DNA from: Gymnopus androsaceus JB14
Lineage: Eukaryota > Basidiomycota > Agaricomycetes > Agaricales > Omphalotaceae
Length of the DNA: 64,000 nucleotides
Direction of reading: 5' to 3'
Assembly: GCA_009733575.1 (NCBI GenBank)
Contig: ML769392.1
Span: forward strand, 186,001 to 250,000
Shown here: positions 56,993 through 64,000 of the stretch, piece after piece
Position numbering within the stretch: the first letter of the stretch is position 1
How the letters are laid out: each line of letters opens with the position of its first letter
Program-made: the position numbers and the translations under genes
Notes under the pieces: model-generated
What the model was told of the DNA's origin: nothing
What the model saw: the letters and a program-made list of their open reading frames with translations, nothing else
Databases searched by the model: none

Positions 56993-59231
56993 CTATTCCT
57001 CAGCTTCCTGGCCCGTCGTCTCATTGAACCTGCGTTTAATCTCTACATGAAAGGTATCATAGAAGTTTTCCCATGAACTAGGCGTTCGCCAGTTACCCTA
57101 CCAAGAATTAAAGCATAAATTTTGTTGATATGACCGGGGATCATGCTTACCTTTTCGTGCAGACGCTCCCATATTGCAGAGCGATTGTCATCATCATCGT
57201 CTTCGTGCCCATTAGCTCCCCCATCCGCAAAGAATTGAGCAACCAGCTGGAGATCTCTTTCCTGTTGATCTTCTTTTGCTATCTTCTGACGTTTCACAGG
57301 TCGTTCATCTTGCAACTGGCGCGGCGGGTTGTTGCTGAGCATCTTTCTCCATCTTGTACAAATTCTTCCTATACGCTATTCCCGCGCGTTTCCGGGCTAG
57401 CTCGATGACTTCACGCAGCTGGCCAGAGATCATTGTGTTCCAAGATCTGACAGGATGGTGAGGCATCTTGTTATTTAAAGCATAAGAAAATGAAATTCAA
57501 GGTGTAATGTACGCGGTACACACCTTTTCGTGAAGTTTTTGTGCCATGGCTCCAAGGCTCATTTCATGATCCCTTTCGAGCAGAACTTTCGCGTATGTGG
57601 CAACATATTCACGCTCCAGGGTAGAGTATAGGTATTTCCCTGCACTCACCATCACCCTGGTATGTGCGGGAGGCAAGGGCGGCGAAGGTGGTCGGTTGGC
57701 AATGACTGGCGGTGTTTTGTTGGTAGCAGAAACCAGCCGCTGCTTAACGGCTTTCTGCTCCTTTTCTACCTTGACCGTGGCAGCTCGCGCGCCAGCTGGC
57801 TTCCGGGAAGCCTTGACCTTTGTCTCCTTCATCCGATCATAATCCTCCAGCTGCTGCTTCGTGAATTTCTGGGGAGCTTCCACGAGATATTTGGAAGTCG
57901 GAGGAAGCAATTTTCCTTTCTCAATAGAGTCGTATACAAAAGAGGGATTGATAACAGGTGTCTTTGAAGCGATAGCAATTCGGAACAAAGTTGGAAACAT
58001 TTTGGATCTTGTGGAAAGGATAGCATAATCTGCGCTGTCGCTGTCGGTTGAAATAGCCCCACCATTTTTCTAGATCATGGACAGTTAAATTAACAAGTAA
58101 TCGTTGAAGGACATTACACACCTTAATCTTGTTTACGATGTCGTGCCTCTGGCTCAAGTCTACTTGGACATAGAATACGACGCTTGCTCCTTTGCGGATG
58201 AATACCGGAGTAGACGAGCCAGAAACGTGAGGGCCCGGTGAGGTAGCTCTTCGTTTGCCTTTCGCGGAAGATGGCGATGGGGTAGAAGCAGCCGAGGGAG
58301 GACGCGAAGACACGCTCATTTGTAGGCTCCTCTACTTTCGCCGAATGCGCTGGACATGTGCGCGTCAGACGGGACAGAGGGCAATGACTGGTACTGGGCA
58401 GCATTGTTAGGGAATGCAGCATGAGCGAGGTTCTTAGTCTGAGCCTCCATGCTGGCTCTATAAATATCCGCCAGTGCCATGTAAAAATTCTGTTTCTGTA
58501 CTGGATCGGAAAACATCTGTGCCATGAGTTGTGGATTGAACGGGGTGGCAGTCTGGCCATAGGAAGAAGCCATCAAGCCAGGGCCAGATGAAGGAATATA
58601 CCCCCCTAGCCCGTAAGGATGCGGATTCTGTTGCGCATAGGCCGCGTTTTGCTCAAGAGAGGGTTCAGCGGTATACGCAGGCGAGGGATCGGGTGAAGAA
58701 GAAGATTTCGAGGAAGTGGTATTTGAATCAGGTAGAGGCACTGCGGAAGGTCTTTGACGCGTATGTCGAGGAGGGAGAGATTGTCTGCACAAAATTAGCA
58801 ACGCGCATTATGAAAGATCCCCACTAACCTTTTATTGGATCCAAAGTCTTGTTCATGGTCTTGAATGCCACACCCGCCCCAATTATCCTTCTCGAGCAAA
58901 AGGCGATTGGCTTTGATGCATTTCTGAATCCAACTGCAATCCAGAACAGATTGTTCGGGGTTTAGATCGAATTTGGGGAGGGACGGAGATTCAGTGGCTA
59001 GAATATATTGTGCGGTTTGAGGACTTGGAGAAACGAATCCTCCATGTCTCTGTATTATGATTATGGTTTACATTCATCAACTCTGATTTTTCAAATGTAC
59101 CAACCTTCAACTGCCGGACAAGCTGGGGTTCTTGAAGCAAAGTTTCATGGTCGATAAAGATCTGCAAAGGGCGACCATATGGGTCGACAAAGATTTTCGG
59201 AGCGGACGACTCGGCGGTGGAGTCGTCCATT
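56993..59231 (-). CDS. RAP1: Rap1-like BRCT and Myb-domain protein
   Basis: Looks like a telomere or chromatin factor of the Rap1 type. N-terminal BRCT-like region (IFVDPYGRPLQIFI, GGFVSPSPQTAQYILA, VLDCSWIQKCIKANRLL). Then a low-complexity Pro/Ser/Gln linker, and a second BRCT-like region (ADYAILSTRS, KTPVINPSFVYDSIEKGKLL). Two Rap1/Myb-like modules follow: SLGAMAQKLHEKMPHHPVRSW and AIWERLHEKGNWRTPSSWENF. Two one-base breaks must be bridged: the A run at 58319-58321, where one frame ends in TGA and the next begins with ATG, and the GG near 57350. If the first is real, two separate genes would overlap by ATGA. Domain assignment is by eye. Confidence 0.7.
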
Positions 59232-59611
59232 AAGAAGAACTGAAAGAAGAGTTTAGGTGGAAGACGGAGGTTAACTCTGGTCCTGGTCACTAACTCAGAG
59301 TCTCACACAGATTGATAATGGTCAGACGACAGCACGTGCTTGTCGGGATCTAAAAGCTAGGGCCTTCACTTCCTGGTGCACTACGCGAACCAGACTCGAG
59401 CTCAAGAGAGTATAATTGCCTGTTTCAGTGTATCAAAACGCGCGACGCGTATAAGCAATAAGCGCCTTTACTCAATAAGTGAATTGGTGTGTGATGCATC
59501 ACAGCTTAACAGCTCAAGATGATGGGACCCATAGAAATTATCATAGTACCATGGCATAAGAGCAAATAGGAGGCAGACATGGTTGTAAAAAGAATACAGG
59601 TACAATGACAA
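59232..59611. other. Intergenic between RPS16 3' end and Rap1-like promoter
   Basis: 380 bp, both neighbours on the minus strand. No gene seen; A/T-rich near the RPS16 end. Confidence 0.5.
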
Positions 59612-60155
59612 TTAACGGTAACTGTTTGTAAGAAGAAAAAAAACAGATGAGAAACGGAAAGTAAACGATAGAGCAAAAACAATCGTACCTTTTTTGTCTG
59701 CGAGCACGGGCACCAGCACCACCGAATTTCTTTGGCTCCATCCGCCTGGGGTCTGCAATCAAAAGCGTTCGGTCGTATGCTACCAGCTTCTTTTTCAACT
59801 CCATCGCACTGTACGCATCCGAGAATTTGGCGTGGTACGCAACCAGAGCCTTGGCGATAGCCTGACGGATAGCGTAGACCTGGGAAGTGTGTCCTCCTCC
59901 CTTGACTCGCACACGAATATCCATGGGTGCAAAGTTGTCCTCTCCAGCAACAAGGACGGGCTCGTAAACTTTCATGCGCATAATTTCAGGCTGAACGAGG
60001 TTGATGGGCGAGCCATTGATTCTGATGAGACCACGACCTTCTTTTGCGTGGGCAACAGCAGTGGCAGTCTAGAGAACATTAGTCCCTGGGTCGAAGAAAT
60101 ACGACCAAATTTTTACCTTCTTTTTGCCAAAGGTTTGTACGGCCTTTGTGGACAT
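59612..60155 (-). CDS. RPS16: 40S ribosomal protein S16 (uS9)
   Basis: Small-subunit ribosomal protein. Exon 1 encodes [13 protein letters not shown]. Exon 2 has [64 protein letters not shown] and RARRQK. A last tiny exon supplies the conserved C-terminal SYR, followed by TAA. A leader intron is likely (minus strand GTTCGT at about 60223 to TTAG at about 60168), as is common for ribosomal protein genes. Length of about 143 residues is normal. Confidence 0.96.
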
Positions 60156-60382
60156 TTTGGGTGTTGTCTAACGAGAAAATCAGGATAAGAAGCAGCACAA
60201 GACGACAACGCAAGACGAACCTAGTCTTGAAGTGCCCAATCTACAAAATCAGCGCAGTAGTTTTTGGTGCGTAATGGTGGGAACAAAACTGCCTAGTTTC
60301 GGGGAGGTCACGTGTGGGCTGATGCCGGACACAGCCGGCAAACTTTAGACGTACCTCCAAAATCAAACGTAGCATACTCAGC

Positions 60383-61310
60383 ATGTTCAAGCGTACGGTA
60401 AGTTCTCTAGTTCAAGTCTTGGTCACTTTCTTATTATTTCTAGGTGCCACTTTCCCAATCTCTTAGAAGACCAGCTACAAATGGACGTGTTCGCCGCTTT
60501 GGACCGAAATTGGCTCGTCCTCCGGTAGCGAAAGCTGCACCTCTCCCTCCTCCGCCTTCGCTAAATGGTAAACTTTACAATATATAGCCTCGAACATTCT
60601 GACTCTTTTCCAAAGCCGTTCCCGTTGCTCAGCCGACCTATGTTGCCCTTAGCGCTCCATTAAATCGACCTCAATATTCGGACATGGATCAGCTAGTTGC
60701 CCTAAACCCGACTGTTTTCCATCATCCCATTCGTCGCGATATTCTCCATCTATGCGTTAACCACTACCGTGACTCTCTTCGACAAGGCTCTGCCAATACT
60801 AAAACTCGTGGCGAAGTTCGGGGTTCGGGTAGAAAGATCAGACCACAAAAGGGAAGCGGTAGAGCGCGTCTTGGTGATGCGCAGAGCCCAATGCTGAGGG
60901 GTGGAGGTGTAGCCTTTGGCCCTAAACCACGCGATTTCAGCACCAAGCTACCCAGAAAGGTCATCCAGATGGGTATGCGTGTGGCGTTGAGTTCCAAGGT
61001 TCTGGAGCGCAATTTGGGAGTGATGAAGACCATGGATTGGCCCAATGGTCGGACAAGGCATCTGTCACAAAAGATTGACTCTTTGGGACTCAAAAACACA
61101 CTGTTTATCACTGGAGAGGATGAGGTGCCAACAAATCTCCAGAGAGCGATTCAAAACATTCCTCTTGTAGGATTAACTACCAGCAAACAAGTCAATATCT
61201 ACGAGATGTTGAAATGGCCTCGCTTGATGCTAGACGCAAAAGCCGTGGACTTTTTCGAGAGAACATTGGGCAAGGCACGTTCCCCCAGTGAGAAACTCGA
61301 GGTAGCATGA
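60383..61310 (+). CDS. Mitochondrial ribosomal protein L4 (uL4m)
   Basis: Large-subunit mitoribosomal protein, yeast YmL6 type. A five-codon first exon (MFKRT) joins an Arg-rich presequence ([20 protein letters not shown]). The mature part has [76 protein letters not shown] and [18 protein letters not shown]. Frame intact. It shares a 227-bp divergent promoter with the cytosolic ribosomal protein gene RPS16. Confidence 0.94.
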
Positions 61311-61377
61311 TTGAGACTATGGATATCTGTACTATTATAGGCACTCGTAATACATCTCGTTTGAAATACAGTAACAA

Positions 61378-62802
61378 TTAGAATGCATATTCGTTGTCAT
61401 TATCGAAATCGTCCAATTCATCCTCGGAGTCAAAGGGGGATAATTGCTCGTCAAACGAGTCATAGTTACTGTCATACTCAGTCCAACCGAGTGAGTCGTG
61501 ATCGTAATCCTCCATATCCGAATCTGTCTCTATCTGAACCAAACCTCGATTATCCCGAGTGTTGACGAAAATCAGCTCGATGCCAGCATTATTGAGTTTG
61601 GCCTTTGCATTTTGCTGAAGAGTGTCCTGTAGGTAAAATGGAAGCTCGACACGAGAAAGACCCATTGCACTTCTGGTGCATATGGTATCAAACACCTCGC
61701 TCTCGTTCACAGCCACACCTTCGCAAAAGAGAGAGGTCAGGTTGGGAAAATAAACTCGGGTATCTGACTCATCACCGGAGGATGCGTCCAGAAGGTCAGA
61801 GAACCCATTGCGATTGTCTACATCCATACGTGATGGATACATTCAGAAGGTTAGAGAACCCAATGAGATTGTGTACCTCCACACGAGTGACGTTTTCGAA
61901 AGCGCCCCAGAATGCTTTATCGATGGTGTCCAGCATGGAATCGTTCAACCGTAACGTGTGTGTTTTCTGCAGGCCATTCTCTCTCGAGAAATGCTTGGAA
62001 ATTGCGAGACCTTCAATGAATTTCGAGATATTCGACGTTTTCCATCTTCAAAAACGTCAATGGACAGCGACATTTCCCGAATGTCAAATGCATGCCCAAC
62101 CCCACGGAAAATGACCGCAGACAAGATGCATCGATAAAGGAATGCTCTTCCTCAGGCACCTGTTTTGGTACAAAGTTGGGAAGGCAAAGGGTGGAAAGAG
62201 CCTGATTCGCGGCGAACAAGTCGCGAAACTCGGCATAGCTGGGCGAGAATGTGTGAATCTCGAGGTGTGTGAGGCCAACCAGAGGGGGGGCTACGCGAGA
62301 GCAGACTCCTTTCAATAACAGTGATTGTAACCTGGTTTCCTTCAATAGAGGAAAATGACATTCGAGGTCGTCGCAATCCCAGTCGAATTTAGAATCAGAG
62401 TGCAGTTTTAGAGCAGTGAGATTAGTAGCTGAGCTGGCAGAAAAGACAGCAGAAAAGACAACCGAAAGCGGCGCCAACAGGTCGCAGTGAATATCGAGGC
62501 GCTTTACACGATTGATTTCGGAAGTCAAGAGTGGGGAGATACTCTCGATCAATTCCAAGGTCAAGTACGATAGCGTCAGATCGACAAGTTGTGGCTTTGA
62601 CCGTTCGAAGAACAGCGGAGCAAAGTGTACCGATTTCGGGGAGTAAATGTAGATAGACGACCATAAATGGCTGCAATTAATGACAAGAGACCTCCATTGA
62701 CGGCAAACAGGAGAGAGATCCAAAGGATCAAGTCCATCGGTTATTGAAAATCTGTAGAATCAACTCGTTTGGGAGAAGATCGAATGGATTAGAGGCCTGC
62801 AT
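61378..62802 (-). CDS. F-box protein with leucine-rich C-terminal region
   Basis: Substrate adaptor of SCF ubiquitin ligases. F-box: NPFDLLPNELILQIF, then ITDGLDPLDLSPVCRQWRSL after a one-base break near 62743. A typical agaricomycete LRR-like region follows (LWSSIYIYSPKSVHFAPLFFERS, TALKLHSDSKFDW, LTHLEIHTFSPSYAEF, LTFLKMENVEYLEIH). The tail is acidic (DEQLSPFDSEDELDDFDNDN). A second phase problem near 61829 overlaps a short diverged duplication (GFSNLLN and GFSDLLD). The target is unknown. Confidence 0.75.
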
Positions 62803-62992
62803 CTAAGAGCAATATAAATAACAGATTCAAGGCTTTCAAGTAGAAACGCACCTGACTGAGCGGAAGAAAGGTAGTAGTCGGGACCGAACGAGTCAACGAC
62901 TACACGCGCTCCGCGATCAGATGACTTGACTCAGACTCAACGAAAATGCACACGCGGTCTGTGGGAAAATTCTAGCTTCGACTCTTTCCGCC

Positions 62993-64000
62993 ATGTCTCA
63001 AGCCCCGCAGGATTCTCAAGTCCCACAAAATGACGAAGAATACCAGTTCTCTGGCCCTCTACTCGTTTCAAAGCTTCAGGAGGCTGGAATTCATGCCAAC
63101 GATATCAAAAAGTTGGCAGATGCTGGACTCAATACCGTCGAGTCGGTCGCTTTCACTCCAAAGAAACACCTTATAACAATAAAGGGAATCTCTGAGCAGA
63201 AAGCGGATAAGATTCTAGCTGAGGGTAAGCTGCTCACTTTGTCTAGGAAGATTATCACAAACTCATACCTTATCACAGCCCAGAAAATCGTCCCTCTTGG
63301 CTTTCAGAGCGCTACCGAGGTCCATGCTCGTCGTTCAGAGCTAGTACACATCACAACTGGATCAAAGCAACTCGATGCGCTTCTTGGTGGTACGTTTTTC
63401 TTGCTGCTATCTACTCGTTGACCAACCCTTTCGCAGGTGGCATCGAGACTGGAGCGATTACCGAGTTGTTTGGTGAATTCCGAACTGGAAAATCACAGAT
63501 ATGCCACACCCTCGCTGTTACTTGCCAACTTCCCGTCAGCATGGGAGGCGGCGAAGGCAAATGCTTGTACATCGACACAGAGGGCACGTTCCGTCCCGTT
63601 CGTCTTTTAGCTGTGGCGGAGCGATACGGTCTCAATGGTGAAGAGGTGCTGGACAATGTCGCCTATGCAAGAGCATATAATGCCGATCACCAGAACGCTT
63701 TGTTGACGAATGCTAGTGCGTTGATGTCCGAGTCAAGGTACGCCTTGTATGCGTGTATGCGTGCTAGTCTGACCGGATCCGTGCTTTAGATTTTGTCTTC
63801 TTATTGTCGACTCTTGCACTGCTTTATATCGAACGGATTTCAGTGGTCGTGGCGAGCTATCTTCGCGTCAAACTCATCTTGGCAAGTTCTTGAGAACGTT
63901 GCAGCGCTTAGCGGATGAGGTTTGTCTTCTCCATTCGCTTTTTGCCCCATATCTGATGGCATCTAGTACGGTATTGCTGTGGTCGTCACCAACCAAGTCA
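62993..64000 (+). CDS. RAD51: RAD51 recombinase (partial)
   Basis: RecA-family strand-exchange protein for homologous recombination. The start is [17 protein letters not shown]. The helix-hairpin-helix part ([31 protein letters not shown], given as part of a longer run) is followed by [11 protein letters not shown], Walker [41 protein letters not shown], and Walker [26 protein letters not shown]. The right edge of the window cuts it within VVVTNQV. Four introns seen, all GT-AG. Frame intact. Confidence 0.95.

Noticed and set aside
1..64000. tRNA, rRNA, transposon or CRISPR features
   Set aside because: Looked for cloverleaf arms, transposase or reverse transcriptase motifs and long inverted repeats; none could be supported.

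Overview
The window reads as nuclear DNA of a filamentous basidiomycete, most likely an agaricomycete mushroom. Evidence: about 34 protein genes in 64 kb on both strands; genes cut by many introns of about 46-60 bp with GTRNGT-like donors; a Zn2Cys6/Fungal_trans regulator, a PsuG-PsuK fusion, an EED-type Polycomb protein, and small kinases with a W-x-D-A-H-F catalytic loop. No rRNA, tRNA, transposon or CRISPR was recognised.

Layout, left to right. 1-745 (-): a secreted kexin-type repeat precursor, cut by the window edge. 1282-6301: ESF1, the U5 snRNP 40K WD protein and NudC. 6479-13539 (-): a large seven-helix membrane protein and a DUF2235 hydrolase. 13898-20179: NUS1, SEC17, phosphoacetylglucosamine mutase and DUG3. 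20440-28931: ICE2, molybdopterin synthase large subunit, pseudouridine glycosidase-kinase and a Zn2Cys6 factor. 29012-33059: the mitochondrial pair IRC3/MRF1. 33456-41256: a caspase-like protein, the ADP/ATP carrier, a kinesin-14 and a kinase with a disrupted frame. 41514-47912: a SIZ/PIAS SUMO ligase, RRP36 and a CorA/Mnr2-like transporter. 48593-56172: an unknown coiled-coil protein, PEX16, a cupin, an SDR and EED. 56282-64000: NDUFA11, a Rap1-like BRCT/Myb protein, RPS16, mitochondrial uL4, an F-box protein and RAD51, which is cut by the right edge.

The genes are mostly housekeeping: ribosome assembly and translation (ESF1, RRP36, RPS16, uL4m, MRF1), mitochondria (IRC3, AAC, NDUFA11), secretion and glycosylation (SEC17, NUS1, PCM1), and chromatin and genome upkeep (EED, SIZ1, Rap1-like, RAD51). 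Packing is tight. Two convergent stop-codon pairs lie 17 and 22 bp apart, and one divergent start-codon pair is 30 bp apart.

The most unusual item is the repeat precursor at the left end. Its 22-residue units end in Lys-Arg and form a 3+1 higher-order pattern. Also notable are a 6-nt and an 11-nt micro-exon, four inferred GC-AG introns, a caspase-like protein that seems to lack its catalytic His, and about 20 one-base frame breaks in otherwise conserved genes. The last probably reflects residual sequencing error rather than gene decay. All exon joins were read by eye from splice signals and family conservation, not from transcripts.
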